Shown: positions 1-8,282 of the stretch, one piece after another
Layout of the letters: each line of letters starts with the position of its first letter
Numbering within the stretch: the stretch's first letter is position 1
NCBI GenBank assembly: GCA_049322795.1
Contig: JBMOQH010000015.1
Location: 1-64,000, forward strand
Length of the DNA stretch: 64,000 nt
DNA from: Immundisolibacter sp049322795
Lineage (GTDB): Bacteria; Pseudomonadota; Gammaproteobacteria; Immundisolibacterales; Immundisolibacteraceae
Reading direction: 5' to 3'
Translations under genes and position numbers: made by a program
Notes under the pieces: model-generated
Database searches by the model: none
Told to the model about the DNA's origin: nothing
The model's input: the letters and a program-made list of their open reading frames with translations, nothing else

Positions 1-104
1 TGAAGCAGTACAACCAGCATCCGAAGCCCTTCATGTGGACCGCTACCGCTGAATCGATCCTCGCCAAGATCGAGCGGCTATGCAAAGTTATAAACGGGAC
101 GTAA
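1..104 (+). mobile_element. IS630-type transposase, C-terminal fragment (cut by window edge)
   Basis: Reading frame 3 (codons from base 3, stop TAA at 102-104) gives a peptide with HPKPF-WTA-A--ILAKI-R, which resembles the C-terminal tail of IS630-family transposases. The catalytic DDE core would lie left of the window and is not visible, so whether the element is intact is unknown. The hairpin-rich repeat starts 12 bases after the stop. I could not identify the right terminal inverted repeat or a TA target duplication. Confidence 0.7.
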
Positions 105-116
105 CACTAGGGAGAT

Positions 117-238
117 GCTGAAAAATCTCAGGGACGGGATTTTTCAGCTCACCGCATCGCGGTGCACGCCCGCGATGCGCTCCCTGGATCAATGGCTTGC
201 CCCATTGATCCAGGCCGGGGCGTCCTGCCCCGGACGGG
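117..238 (+). repeat. Multi-hairpin repeat, copy A
   Basis: Four hairpins lie in tandem. The first has 10-bp arms at 117-126 and 139-148. The second has 10-bp arms at 153-162 and 170-179. The third has 13-bp arms at 183-195 and 202-214. The fourth has 7-bp arms at 215-221 and 227-233. The part from about 140 to 238 recurs in the same orientation, imperfectly, at 1656-1756 on the other side of ugd. It behaves like a REP-type extragenic repeat or an IS-associated end, and may also act as terminator material behind ugd. No protein-coding frame is convincing here. Confidence 0.7.
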
Positions 239-288
239 AAGGGCTGAATGAATCAGCGCTTCCCTAGAAACGCCTTGCCGCCGCGCGC

Positions 289-1608
289 TCAGTGCGGCCC
301 GCCGGCGCGACCGATGCAGTGGTACGCAAATCCCCGGTCGGCCATCGTCGCCGGGTCGTACACGTTGCGCAGATCCACCACCACCCGACCGGCCATGCGT
401 CGACCGACCTCGTCGAGATCGAGGCCACGGTACTCGTTCCATTCCGTCATCAGCACCAGGGCGTCGGCGCCATCGAGCGCGGCGTAAGGATCAGCCACGT
501 ACTCGACCGCCCCCGGCAGCAGGCTGCGCGCCTCGGGGATGCCCTTCGGATCGTGGGCGCGGATTCGCGCGCCGCGATCCAGCAGCGGCGGCAGGATGGC
601 CAGCGCCGGCGCCTCGCGCATGTCGTCCGTGTTCGGCTTGAAGGTGAGGCCCAGCACCGCGATGGTCTTGCCGGCCTCGCTGCCGCCGAGCGCCTGGCGA
701 ATCTTGAGCACCATCCGGGCCTTCTGCGCGGCGTTGACCTCGACCACCGCCTCCACGATGCGCGACGGCGTGCCGGCCTCCTGCGCCATGCGGATCAGCG
801 CCAGCGTGTCCTTGGGAAAGCACGAGCCGCCGTAGCCCGGCCCCGGGTGCAGGAACTTGCGCCCGATGCGGCCGTCCAGACCAATGCCGCGCGCCACGTC
901 GTGCACGTCGGCGCCAGCGTGCTCGCACAGCTGGGCCATCTCGTTGATGAAGCTGATCTTGGTGGCGAGAAAGGCATTCGCTGCGTACTTGATCAGCTCC
1001 GCCGTTTCCAGGCCGGTCACGACAATCGGCGTCTCGATCAGGTTCAGCGGCCGGTACAGCTCGCGCAGCAGCGCCTCGGCGCGTGGGCTTTCCACGCCCA
1101 GCACCACCCGATCCGGGCGCATGAAATCGCCGATCGCCGCGCCCTCGCGCAGGAATTCGGGGTTGGATGCCACGTCGAAATCGGCGCTCTGGTTCACCTC
1201 GTGCACGATGCGCCCCACCTGCCGCGCCGTGCCCACCGGCACGGTGGATTTGTCGACGATCACCGTGTAGCCGCTGAGGTGCTCGGCCACCTGCCGGGCG
1301 GCGGCATAGACGTAGCTGAGGTCCGCGTGGCCGTCGCCGTGGCGGCTTGGCGTGCCGACGGCGATGAACACCAGGTCCGCAGCCGCCACGGCGGCCGGCA
1401 GGTCGGTGGTGAAGGTCAAGCGGCCGGCGGCGGCGTTGCGCGCCACCAGTTCGTCCAGACCCGGCTCGTAGATGGGAATCTCGCCCCGCCGCAGGCGCTC
1501 GATCTTGCCCGGGTCGATGTCCACGCACACCACGTCGGCGCCGAAATCCGCGAAACAGGCGCCCGACACCAGGCCCACGTAACCGGTACCAATCATCACC
1601 ACATTCAT
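289..1608 (-). CDS. ugd: UDP-glucose 6-dehydrogenase
   Basis: Predicted cytosolic enzyme of 439 aa that oxidises UDP-glucose to UDP-glucuronate with two NAD+, feeding polysaccharide or lipid A modification. The N-terminal Rossmann motif GTGYVG is at residues 7-12, with an acidic NAD-binding residue near 30. The central helix has the ELIKYAANAF signature near 204. The catalytic cysteine is Cys263 in GGSCFPKDT. The start ATG at 1608 was chosen because the family begins MxVxxIGTGYVG; a GAGGGAG Shine-Dalgarno-like sequence lies about 11 bases upstream, and the frame extends only 11 residues further. It stands alone, flanked on both sides by copies of a hairpin repeat, with no capsule genes in view. 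Close relatives include GDP-mannose dehydrogenase, but the motifs fit UDP-glucose dehydrogenase better. Confidence 0.93.
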   Translation of the reverse strand: MNVVMIGTGYVGLVSGACFADFGADVVCVDIDPGKIERLRRGEIPIYEPGLDELVARNAAAGRLTFTTDLPAAVAAADLVFIAVGTPSRHGDGHADLSYVYAAARQVAEHLSGYTVIVDKSTVPVGTARQVGRIVHEVNQSADFDVASNPEFLREGAAIGDFMRPDRVVLGVESPRAEALLRELYRPLNLIETPIVVTGLETAELIKYAANAFLATKISFINEMAQLCEHAGADVHDVARGIGLDGRIGRKFLHPGPGYGGSCFPKDTLALIRMAQEAGTPSRIVEAVVEVNAAQKARMVLKIRQALGGSEAGKTIAVLGLTFKPNTDDMREAPALAILPPLLDRGARIRAHDPKGIPEARSLLPGAVEYVADPYAALDGADALVLMTEWNEYRGLDLDEVGRRMAGRVVVDLRNVYDPATMADRGFAYHCIGRAGGPH

Positions 1609-1655
1609 GCGTGCGAAGACTCCCTCGTTGAAACGCTGCAAACCCGTTCTTGGGC

Positions 1656-1756
1656 TTTTTCAGCTCGCTGCATCGAGGTCTACGCCCGCGATGCGCTTCA
1701 TGAATCAAGGGTCGACGCCCCCCGATTCCGGCCGGGGCATCCTGCCCCCGGACGGG
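1656..1756 (+). repeat. Multi-hairpin repeat, copy B (degenerate)
   Basis: Aligns with 140-238 at roughly 80% by eye in the same orientation. Shared blocks are TTTTTCAGCTC, ACGCCCGCGATGCGC, GGCCGGGGC and CGGACGGG. Two of the hairpins are weakened by mismatches; the last G/C hairpin is retained. It lies just upstream of ugd, so it sits in the promoter or 5' region of that gene. Confidence 0.65.
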
Positions 1757-1899
1757 CGCTGGATACATCCACGCCCCCTTTAAGCGGCCGATCCAGAGGC
1801 CGGCGCGCATGATCGCATGCCCAGTTTGCATAACGTGGACGCCAGCCGGGCTACCGCCGACGCTGCGGTAAATTACCGGCCCGCCTCGCCGGAGCCACC
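1757..1899 (+). promoter_or_regulatory. Intergenic region between ugd and the Fe-S/FAD pair, with a small palindrome
   Basis: No gene is seen. A 13-base inverted repeat CGGTAAATTACCG lies at 1866-1878, about 22 bases before the start codon at 1900. It includes a TAAATT that could serve as a -10 element, but I see no matching -35. It could be an operator or chance. Confidence 0.25.
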
Positions 1900-3069
1900 A
1901 TGACCGCCGCCTTCCTCCGCCTGCAGGCCCACCTGGGCGCCCTTTACCGGTGCGCCGACTGCAACTACTGCGTGGACGCCCGCTGGCCGGAACGCGGCAT
2001 CGACGGCGTGTGTGCCACCCTGCGCGGCCACTCACCGGCCGTGTCCTACTCCGGCAAGGGCTACCTCACCACCGCCCGCGCACTGCTGGAAGGCGAGGCC
2101 TTGGACCTTGCCGCGGTCGCCGAGCGGGCCTTCGCCTGCACCACCTGCGGCAACTGCGAGGCGGTGTGCCCGATCGACATGCCGCCGACCACCGTGCTGA
2201 AGGCATTGCGCGCCGAGCTGGTGGACCGCGACCTTGCGCCCGGCGCCGCGGTGACGGTCCGCGATGCGGTACAGACCCGCCAGAACCCCTGGGGTGCGCC
2301 GGTCAGGCAAGGCGGCGACTGGAGCCTCGGCCTCGAACCGCACCCGCACCCGGACCTGTGCTTGATGGTGGGCTGCGCGGCGGCGCACCGCCATCCGGCC
2401 GAGGCGCGCGCCGCGGCGCAGCTGCTCGGCGTGATGGGCTACGACGTGGCCTGGCCCGGGCAAGCCAGCTGCTGCGGCGCCCCGCTGTCGGCGCTTGGCT
2501 TCACCGATGCGGCCACCGACCAGCACGCGGCGTTCTCGGCCGGCACACCGCCGATACCACTCGCCGTCTTGGGCGCCGAATGCCTCGCCGAGCTGCGCGC
2601 CAGCGGTCAGGCCGCCAGCGCCGTGCTGGAACTGCTGCACGCCGCGCTGCATGACGGGCGCCTGGACGTCATGCAGCGCGCGGACTCGCCACCGCCCGCC
2701 GTCGTGGCAGTGCTGGACGGCTGCCACCTCGCCAAGCCGCAGCACGGCCTGACGGACCTCGAAGCTCCCCGCCTGCTGCGCGAAATCCTGGCCAGGCTCG
2801 CCGTACAGGTGTCGCAAGCCCCGGCGGCACCGCGCTACGCCGTGTGCTGCGGCGCCGCGGGTGGCATGGCGCAGCTGCACCCGGCATCGGCCACGCGCAT
2901 GGCCGCCGCGCAGCTCGCCGGCATCGACGCATACGGTGCGGAGGCCCTGATCAGCGCCAGCCCGCTGTGCGCCGGGCATCTCGCCGACCACGCCGGCGGG
3001 CAGTTTCCGGTCTACGGCATCTGCGAGTTCATCGCCGCCCACTTCGCCGTCGCGGGGCCGGACGAATGA
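1900..3069 (+). CDS. (Fe-S)-binding oxidoreductase subunit, GlcF/LldE-like
   Basis: 389 aa. Two cysteine clusters sit at the N-terminus. Cys18, Cys21, Cys24 and Cys38 form an unusual C-x2-C-x2-C-x13-C arrangement. Cys80, Cys83, Cys86 and Cys90 (followed by Pro) form a normal 4Fe-4S ferredoxin motif. The C-terminal half has two CCG (DUF224-type) modules, visible as SCCGAP and later DGCHLAK with VCCGAAGG. This layout matches the iron-sulfur subunit of glycolate oxidase and related 2-hydroxyacid or heterodisulfide-type oxidoreductases. It overlaps the next gene by 4 bases (ATGA), so the two are probably translated together. The substrate is not deducible. Its likely job is to pass electrons from the FAD partner to quinone or another acceptor. 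Confidence 0.82.
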   Translation: MTAAFLRLQAHLGALYRCADCNYCVDARWPERGIDGVCATLRGHSPAVSYSGKGYLTTARALLEGEALDLAAVAERAFACTTCGNCEAVCPIDMPPTTVLKALRAELVDRDLAPGAAVTVRDAVQTRQNPWGAPVRQGGDWSLGLEPHPHPDLCLMVGCAAAHRHPAEARAAAQLLGVMGYDVAWPGQASCCGAPLSALGFTDAATDQHAAFSAGTPPIPLAVLGAECLAELRASGQAASAVLELLHAALHDGRLDVMQRADSPPPAVVAVLDGCHLAKPQHGLTDLEAPRLLREILARLAVQVSQAPAAPRYAVCCGAAGGMAQLHPASATRMAAAQLAGIDAYGAEALISASPLCAGHLADHAGGQFPVYGICEFIAAHFAVAGPDE

Positions 3070-4466
3070 GCTGGCAGGACCAGATCAGCGCGCTGCTGCC
3101 GCCGGGCCTCGCCTGGCAGGAACCGGTCGACACGCTCGCCTACCGGCGCGATACATCCATCGTCAGCCCCGGCCGGCCGGACCTCGTGGTGCGGCCTGTG
3201 GATGCGCCGATGGTCGGCCACATCCTGGCCGCGGCCAGCCGCCTGAACGTGCCGGTCTACAGCCGCGGCGCGGGCTCCATGTACGCCGGCGGCGTGAATC
3301 CACACGCCGGCGGGCTGGTGCTGGACCTCGCCGGCATGGACCGCATCCTGGACATCGACGCCGTCAAGGGCGTGGTGGTGCTGGAGCCGGGCGTCACCTT
3401 CGGCGCGCTGCTCGCGGCGCTCGAACCGTTCGGCCAGACCATCGGCATCGTGCCGTCCACCGGCCCCGCCGCCACGGTCGGCGGCGCGGTCAGCGCGCAC
3501 GCGCTCGGCACCGGCTCGCCGCGCTTTCAGAGCCTGGGCGACGAGGTGGCCGGGCTCGAAGTGGCGCTCGCCGACGGCAGCTTCATCCGCACCGGCAGCG
3601 CCGCCGCGCATGGCGCCGGCTTCTTCCAGCGTTACGCCATTGGCCCGGACCTGACCGGCCTGTTCATCGGCGCCGACGGCACGCTCGGCGTCATCACCAA
3701 GATCGCACTGTGGCTGCATCCGCTGCCGGCGCACCGCGAAACGGCGTGTCTGGGCTTTGCCGACTACCCGTCAGCGGCGGCGTTTATCGGCGAACTGCAA
3801 CGCAAGGCGCTGCTGGACAACGTGTGGTACGGCGCCGGCTACGACGCCGTGGCGGTGCGCGGTCGGCTGCTCACCGCCGACCCGGACCTCGATCCCGCCA
3901 CGCTGCCGCGCTTCGTGCTGGGCATCGACTACGGCGGCGAGCCGGACGCCGTGGCGCGCGACCGCGCGCGCATCGAGGCCCTGGCCGGTCATTACGGCGG
4001 CCAGGCGCAGCCCCAGTTTGACGCTGCGTACTTTCACCACCTGCGACGCGACGAGCTGTACTGGTACTCGTACGCCGGCTACTTCGCCCCATCGCGCTGC
4101 GCGATGCTGATGGCGTCCCTACCCACCGACACCCTGCCGGCGTTTCTCGACCAGACGCAGCGCTGGCGTGAGCAACACCCGCAGTTCACGTGGGGCAGCG
4201 CCGTCGTGCTGTGCCGGCGCGGTCTGCACGGCGCGGTGCTGACCTTTTACGACGAGCAGCGGCAATGGCCCGAGGTGCAGCAGGTGGCGGCCGCCTGCAC
4301 GACGCAGCTCATGGCGCTCGGCTGCGTGCCCTACAAGAGCGGCAAGCTGTGGGCGGCGGAAGTCAGCAAGCTCACGGAGTATCAGCGCGCCGTCGCGCGC
4401 ATCAAGGCGGCGCTCGACCCGGCCGGCGTGCTGGCGCCGGGGAATCTCGGATTGGGGTCGCGCTGA
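3066..4466 (+). CDS. FAD-binding oxidase, GlcD/D-lactate dehydrogenase-like
   Basis: 466 aa from the ATG that overlaps the upstream stop. The N-terminal half (about 40-220) is a PCMH-type FAD domain, recognisable from VYSRGAGSMYAGG, LVLDLAGMDRIL and the TGPAATVGGAVS segment. The rest is the C-terminal cap and oxidase domain, ending in LDPAGVLAPGNLG, the usual tail of the GlcD/DLD family. Members oxidise 2-hydroxyacids. Together with the Fe-S protein it forms a two-subunit module. A GlcE-like third subunit is absent, and the order (Fe-S first) is the reverse of glcDEF. The longer open frame starting at 2844 lies inside the upstream gene and is not the real start. Confidence 0.85.
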   Translation: MSWQDQISALLPPGLAWQEPVDTLAYRRDTSIVSPGRPDLVVRPVDAPMVGHILAAASRLNVPVYSRGAGSMYAGGVNPHAGGLVLDLAGMDRILDIDAVKGVVVLEPGVTFGALLAALEPFGQTIGIVPSTGPAATVGGAVSAHALGTGSPRFQSLGDEVAGLEVALADGSFIRTGSAAAHGAGFFQRYAIGPDLTGLFIGADGTLGVITKIALWLHPLPAHRETACLGFADYPSAAAFIGELQRKALLDNVWYGAGYDAVAVRGRLLTADPDLDPATLPRFVLGIDYGGEPDAVARDRARIEALAGHYGGQAQPQFDAAYFHHLRRDELYWYSYAGYFAPSRCAMLMASLPTDTLPAFLDQTQRWREQHPQFTWGSAVVLCRRGLHGAVLTFYDEQRQWPEVQQVAAACTTQLMALGCVPYKSGKLWAAEVSKLTEYQRAVARIKAALDPAGVLAPGNLGLGSR

Positions 4467-4481
4467 GGGCGCCCCCGGACT

Positions 4482-4497
4482 TAGGGCAGCTGCCCTA
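4482..4497. repeat. Perfect 16-bp palindrome between convergent genes
   Basis: TAGGGCAGCTGCCCTA lies between the stop of the FAD oxidase (4466) and the stop of the UspA gene, whose TAG it includes. It has no loop and no T-run, so it is a poor intrinsic terminator. Confidence 0.4.
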
Positions 4498-4920
4498 CTT
4501 CACCAGCAGCACGGGCCGGTCGGCGAGATGCAGCACCTCGCTGGCCACCGAACCCAGCAAAGCGCCCTTGACACCGCCCAGGCCCCGGGTGCCCATGACG
4601 ATCTGCTCGCAGTCGTGGCTGGCGGCGAACTCGGCGATGGTCGCCGCGACGTCGCCCACCACCACATGCGATTCCGCCACCACGCCGCCTTGCGCCAGCA
4701 CCGCCTCGACCGGTTCGAGTGCGCCGCGCGCCTCATCGCGGTAGTAGCCGTCCAGCGCCTCCTGACTCAGAAAGCGCCGCACCAGCCCCGACGCCACCGG
4801 CGGCTGCACGTTCAGCAGCAGCACCGTCGGTGGCTCGGCCAGGTAGTCGCCCATCGCCGCCACGTGACGCGCGGCACGCAGGGCATGCTCGGAGCCATCC
4901 GCCGCCAGCAGAATCTTCAT
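4495..4920 (-). CDS. Universal stress protein (UspA family)
   Basis: 141 aa single-domain Usp fold. It begins MKILLAADGSEHA, with the Asp of the nucleotide site. Near the C-terminus is the ATP-binding motif G-x2-G-x9-G-S (from GTRG to LLGS), so it is predicted to be of the ATP-binding subclass. The start ATG (4918-4920) overlaps the stop of the TerC-like gene by 4 bases (ATGA), which indicates one transcript and coupled translation. Its role is probably stress adaptation; no specific partner is evident beyond the TerC-like membrane protein. Confidence 0.88.
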   Translation of the reverse strand: MKILLAADGSEHALRAARHVAAMGDYLAEPPTVLLLNVQPPVASGLVRRFLSQEALDGYYRDEARGALEPVEAVLAQGGVVAESHVVVGDVAATIAEFAASHDCEQIVMGTRGLGGVKGALLGSVASEVLHLADRPVLLVK

Positions 4921-5657
4921 CGCCCATCCTCCGTGTCTGCATCCGCCGCGGGTCCCAGCGGCACCTCGTGCGCCGGGGTGGCCTGACGTGCCGCCAGCCA
5001 CTTGCCGACCGCCACCACCAGCACCGCGCCCAGCACCGGCGCCACGTGATGCAGGTAGGGCACGGCATCTTGCAGCCAGGCGTGGACAAAGCCGTCGGTG
5101 ACCATCATTTCTGCCGCCACGTACCCGAGCAGGGCCGCGCCGATGACCACGATGACCGGGTAACGGTCCATCAGCCGCAGCAGCACGGCGCTGCTGAAGA
5201 TGATGAGCGGAATGCTGATCGCGAGCCCCAGAACCAGCAGCAGCGCGCTGCCCTTGGCGGCCGCGGCGATGCCGACCACATTGTCGAGGCTCATGGCCAC
5301 GTCGGCCACCAGAATGGTGCGCACGGCGCCGGCCAGCGTGGTGGCGGTGGGGCCACCGTGCCCGCCCTCGGCGCCCTGCGGGCGCAGCAGGCTGATGCCG
5401 ATCCACAGCAGCAGCAGGCCGCCGGCCAGCTTGAGGCCGGGATAGCTCAGCAAGGCCGCCGCCACCAGCGCCAGCGCGACGCGCATGGCAATTGCGGCGC
5501 CGGTGCCGAGCAGCACCGCCCGGCGCCGCTGCTCTGGCGGCAGCCCGCGCGAGGCGAGCGCGATCACCACCGCGTTGTCGCCCGAGAGCACGATATCGAT
5601 GCCGATGATTTGCAGCAGCGCGATCCAGAACGCGCCGCCGGTGGGGATTTCGTGCAT
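4917..5657 (-). CDS. TerC/YjbE-family integral membrane protein
   Basis: 246 aa with about seven hydrophobic segments. The two signature acidic motifs are present: LSGDNAVVIALA near the N-terminus (about 25-36) and MSLDNVVGIAAAA in the middle. Both lie in transmembrane helices and probably bind metal. Family members have been linked to manganese efflux or metal supply to secreted proteins. It is the first gene of a two-gene operon with uspA. I looked for a yybP-ykoY (Mn2+) riboswitch in the 158-base upstream region and saw none. Confidence 0.85.
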   Translation of the reverse strand: MHEIPTGGAFWIALLQIIGIDIVLSGDNAVVIALASRGLPPEQRRRAVLLGTGAAIAMRVALALVAAALLSYPGLKLAGGLLLLWIGISLLRPQGAEGGHGGPTATTLAGAVRTILVADVAMSLDNVVGIAAAAKGSALLLVLGLAISIPLIIFSSAVLLRLMDRYPVIVVIGAALLGYVAAEMMVTDGFVHAWLQDAVPYLHHVAPVLGAVLVVAVGKWLAARQATPAHEVPLGPAADADTEDGR

Positions 5658-5815
5658 GGAAAAAGCCGCAAAGAGGGGTCGCGCATTCTAGCCGCTGCGC
5701 AGGTGGAGTATCGTCGCCAAGGGTGGCGCCCCCGCGTCACCCGGAAAACCAAAATCACATAGACGCGGCCGGGCGGAATGAGCCCGCAGCCGCCGACCGA
5801 ACAGGAGGTAGAGAC

Positions 5816-6781
5816 ATGGCCGAATTCACCCGCAGCGAAGCGAAGGCCTGGGCAAAGGAACGCGTGCGCGACTTCTACGCCGCGCCGATCACGCCACTGA
5901 CGGCCGACTTCCAGCTCGACGAGGCCGGCATCCGCGAGAACATCGAGGCCTACATCGACTGGGGCGTCGATGGCCTGGTCATCGGCGGTTTCGCCAACGA
6001 GACCTGGAACATGCGTCCGGAGTGGTGGTACCGCCTGCACGAGATCACGGCCGATGCCGTGCGCGGGCGCACGGATCTGTGGACCATCATCCTCGACCCC
6101 TGCGCCGAGGTGTGCGTCGACAAGCTCAAGCACGTCGAGAAGCTCGGCTTCTCCGGCGCCGAGCTGATGAACCCGATGACCCAGCTGCGCGGCGACGACG
6201 AGATCTACAACTTCTTCAAGTACGTCACGGACCGCAGCGATCTGGGAATCTGCCTGTACCGCACGCCGGTGTCGGGCAAGGTGATGGGCCTCGAACTGCT
6301 CAAGCGTCTGGTCGACATCCCGACCGTGGTGTGCACCAAGCAGGGCAACCTGAACCGCGCCGAATCGCTGCAGCTGCGGCGTGAACTGCGCGACGACTTC
6401 ATCGTGTCGGACCCGACCGAGCACTTTTATCTGGACGACCTGCGCGAGGGCGGTCAGGTGCTGTTCGCCGAGTTCTCGTACCTCATCTACGGCCGCAAGC
6501 GCTCGGTGCTGCGCTCGTACGTCAACAAGGCGCGCGCCGGCGACTTCGAGGGCGCCTACCCGGAGTGGAAGAGCCTGCGCCCGATCTGGCACCTGTACGA
6601 GGACGAGTTCATGAGCCCACTCATCCGCACGGCGTCCTACGCCTCGCTGATGTCGGTGATCAAGATCTGGTGCGAGACGCTCGGCCTTAAGGCCGGGCCG
6701 ATGAAGCCGCCGGTCGAGCACCTGCCGCCGGCCGACCGCGAGCGCCTGGTCGGGCGGATCAAGGCGCTGGGATTGGTTTGA
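5816..6781 (+). CDS. DapA-family (class I) aldolase / dihydrodipicolinate synthase-like
   Basis: 321 aa TIM-barrel protein. AGGAGGT (5803-5809) sits 6 bases before the ATG, fixing the start. Tyr148 in LYRTP and Lys175 in VCTKQGN match the Tyr and Schiff-base Lys of the family. The substrate-phosphate or carboxylate loop that is usually TTGE reads FANE (residues 59-62), so it is unlikely to be a true lysine-biosynthesis DapA. Hydratase-aldolases, keto-deoxy sugar aldolases and N-acetylneuraminate lyases share the fold, and the substrate cannot be read off. It is monocistronic and convergent with rplQ, sharing the terminator at 6811-6851. Confidence 0.8.
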   Translation: MAEFTRSEAKAWAKERVRDFYAAPITPLTADFQLDEAGIRENIEAYIDWGVDGLVIGGFANETWNMRPEWWYRLHEITADAVRGRTDLWTIILDPCAEVCVDKLKHVEKLGFSGAELMNPMTQLRGDDEIYNFFKYVTDRSDLGICLYRTPVSGKVMGLELLKRLVDIPTVVCTKQGNLNRAESLQLRRELRDDFIVSDPTEHFYLDDLREGGQVLFAEFSYLIYGRKRSVLRSYVNKARAGDFEGAYPEWKSLRPIWHLYEDEFMSPLIRTASYASLMSVIKIWCETLGLKAGPMKPPVEHLPPADRERLVGRIKALGLV

Positions 6782-6810
6782 TCACACGCCCGGCGTGGCG
6801 CGTCACGGGC

Positions 6811-6851
6811 GCACACAAAAAAGCCGGGCAAGCCCCGGCTTTTTTGTGTGC
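6811..6851. terminator. Bidirectional intrinsic terminator (DapA-like gene / rplQ)
   Basis: A perfect inverted repeat has 18-base arms (6811-6828 and 6834-6851) and a 5-base loop. The G/C core GCCGGG is flanked by A6 on the left and T6 on the right, so it can end transcription on both strands. Confidence 0.92.
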
Positions 6852-6867
6852 CTGCACGGTCACCAGG

Positions 6868-7248
6868 TCAGTCGGCGGCGGCCTCGGCGACCGGCCGATC
6901 GACCAGCTCGACGTACGCCATCGGCGCGGCGTCTCCCGGCCGGAAGCCGCACTTCAAAATGCGCAGATAGCCGCCCGGCCGCGCCGCGTAACGTGGCCCG
7001 AGCTCGCCGAACAGCTTGCTCACGGCGTCCTTGTCCCGAAGGCGGGCGAACACCACCCGCCGATTGGCAACCGAGTCCACCTTGGCGCGCGTGATCAGCG
7101 GCTCGATCACGCGCCGCAGCTCCTTGGCCTTGGGCAGGGTGGTACGGATCAGCTCTTCCTGCACCAGCGCGGCGGTCATGTTCTTGAACATGGCCGTGCG
7201 GTGGCTGCTGTTGCGGCCGAGTTTGCGGCCGGACTTTCTGTGTCGCAT
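6868..7248 (-). CDS. rplQ: 50S ribosomal protein L17
   Basis: 126 aa, the usual bacterial length (about 127). It starts MRHRKSGRKLGR and contains the conserved RTAMFKNM and EPLITRAK segments. It binds 23S rRNA near the tunnel exit. It is the last gene of the ribosomal block, 32 bases after rpoA, and is followed by the bidirectional terminator. The C-terminal tail is acidic and alanine-rich. Confidence 0.97.
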   Translation of the reverse strand: MRHRKSGRKLGRNSSHRTAMFKNMTAALVQEELIRTTLPKAKELRRVIEPLITRAKVDSVANRRVVFARLRDKDAVSKLFGELGPRYAARPGGYLRILKCGFRPGDAAPMAYVELVDRPVAEAAAD

Positions 7249-7280
7249 GTCTTAAACCTCGTCGGTGCCGCGTCGGCGCG

Positions 7281-8282
7281 TCAGGAAATCATCTCGGTGG
7301 GCCGCGGCAGATTCGCCGGCGGCCAGTTCTCCAGCCGCATGCCGAGCGACAGCCCGTGGCGAGCGAGGATTTCCTTGATCTCGTTCAGTGATTTCTTGCC
7401 CAGGTTCGGCGTGCGAAGCAAGTCTGCCTCGGTACGCTGGATCAGGTCGCCGATGAAATGGATGTTCTCGGCCTTCAGGCAGTTGGCCGAGCGCACGGTC
7501 AATTCGAGCTCTTCCACCGGCTGCACCAAAATCGGGTCGATGTCGCCCACGATCTCACGGTTGCGGCTGGCGGACGCGCCGCCCTGCAGGTCGACGAACA
7601 CCGCAAACTGCTCGTACAGAATGCTGGCCGCGCGCCGTATGGCTTCCTCGGGATCGACGGTGCCGTTCGACTCGATGTCGATGATCAGCTTGTCGAGGTC
7701 GGTACGCTGTTCGACGCGCGCCGCCTCCACGCTGTAGCTCACCTGACGCACCGGGCTGTACAGGGCGTCCAGACGCAGCGCGCCGATCGGCGGCAGCTCC
7801 TCACCTTCATCGGCAACGGCTGCCGGCTGATAGCCACGCCCGGTGCGCACGGTCAGGGTCATGTCGAGCTTGCCGGCAGCCATCAGCGTGGCCAGGTAGA
7901 CGTCCTTGTTCACGACCTCGACATCGTGACTGACCTCGATGTCCGCCGCCGTGACCACGCCCGGGCCCTTCTTCGACAGGCGCACGGTCGCCTCGTCGCG
8001 GCCGGACAACCGCACCGCCACGCCCTTCAGGTTCAGCAGCAGTTCGATCACGTCTTCCTGCATGCCTTCGAGCGTGGTGAATTCATGCAGGGCGCCGTCG
8101 ATCTGCACCTCGGTAATGGCCGCGCCAGGCAGCGAGGACAGCATCACCCGTCGCAGCGCGTTGCCCAGCGTGTGCCCGAAGCCGCGCTCGAGCGGCTCCA
8201 GCGTGACCTTGGAGTGGGTGGCCGACAGGCGCTCGACCTTGACCAGCTTGGGCTTCAGAAAATCGTGAACGGATGACTGCAT
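7281..8282 (-). CDS. rpoA: DNA-directed RNA polymerase alpha subunit
   Basis: 333 aa. The amino-terminal domain (about 1-230) nucleates polymerase assembly, seen in LEPLERGFGHTLGNALRRV. A linker follows, then the carboxy-terminal domain (about 250-325) that contacts UP elements and activators, seen in SANCLKAENIHFIGDL and TPNLGKKSLNEIKEIL. The start ATG at 8282 gives the canonical MQSSVHDFLKP; the frame stays open 20 codons upstream but that part is not conserved. It follows rpsK by 85 bases, the position where rpsD lies in most gammaproteobacteria. Confidence 0.97.
   Translation of the reverse strand: MQSSVHDFLKPKLVKVERLSATHSKVTLEPLERGFGHTLGNALRRVMLSSLPGAAITEVQIDGALHEFTTLEGMQEDVIELLLNLKGVAVRLSGRDEATVRLSKKGPGVVTAADIEVSHDVEVVNKDVYLATLMAAGKLDMTLTVRTGRGYQPAAVADEGEELPPIGALRLDALYSPVRQVSYSVEAARVEQRTDLDKLIIDIESNGTVDPEEAIRRAASILYEQFAVFVDLQGGASASRNREIVGDIDPILVQPVEELELTVRSANCLKAENIHFIGDLIQRTEADLLRTPNLGKKSLNEIKEILARHGLSLGMRLENWPPANLPRPTEMIS

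Noticed and set aside
5658..5815. Possible yybP-ykoY manganese riboswitch before the TerC/YjbE gene
   Set aside because: The gap is short and I see none of the conserved loop sequences or paired helices of that class.
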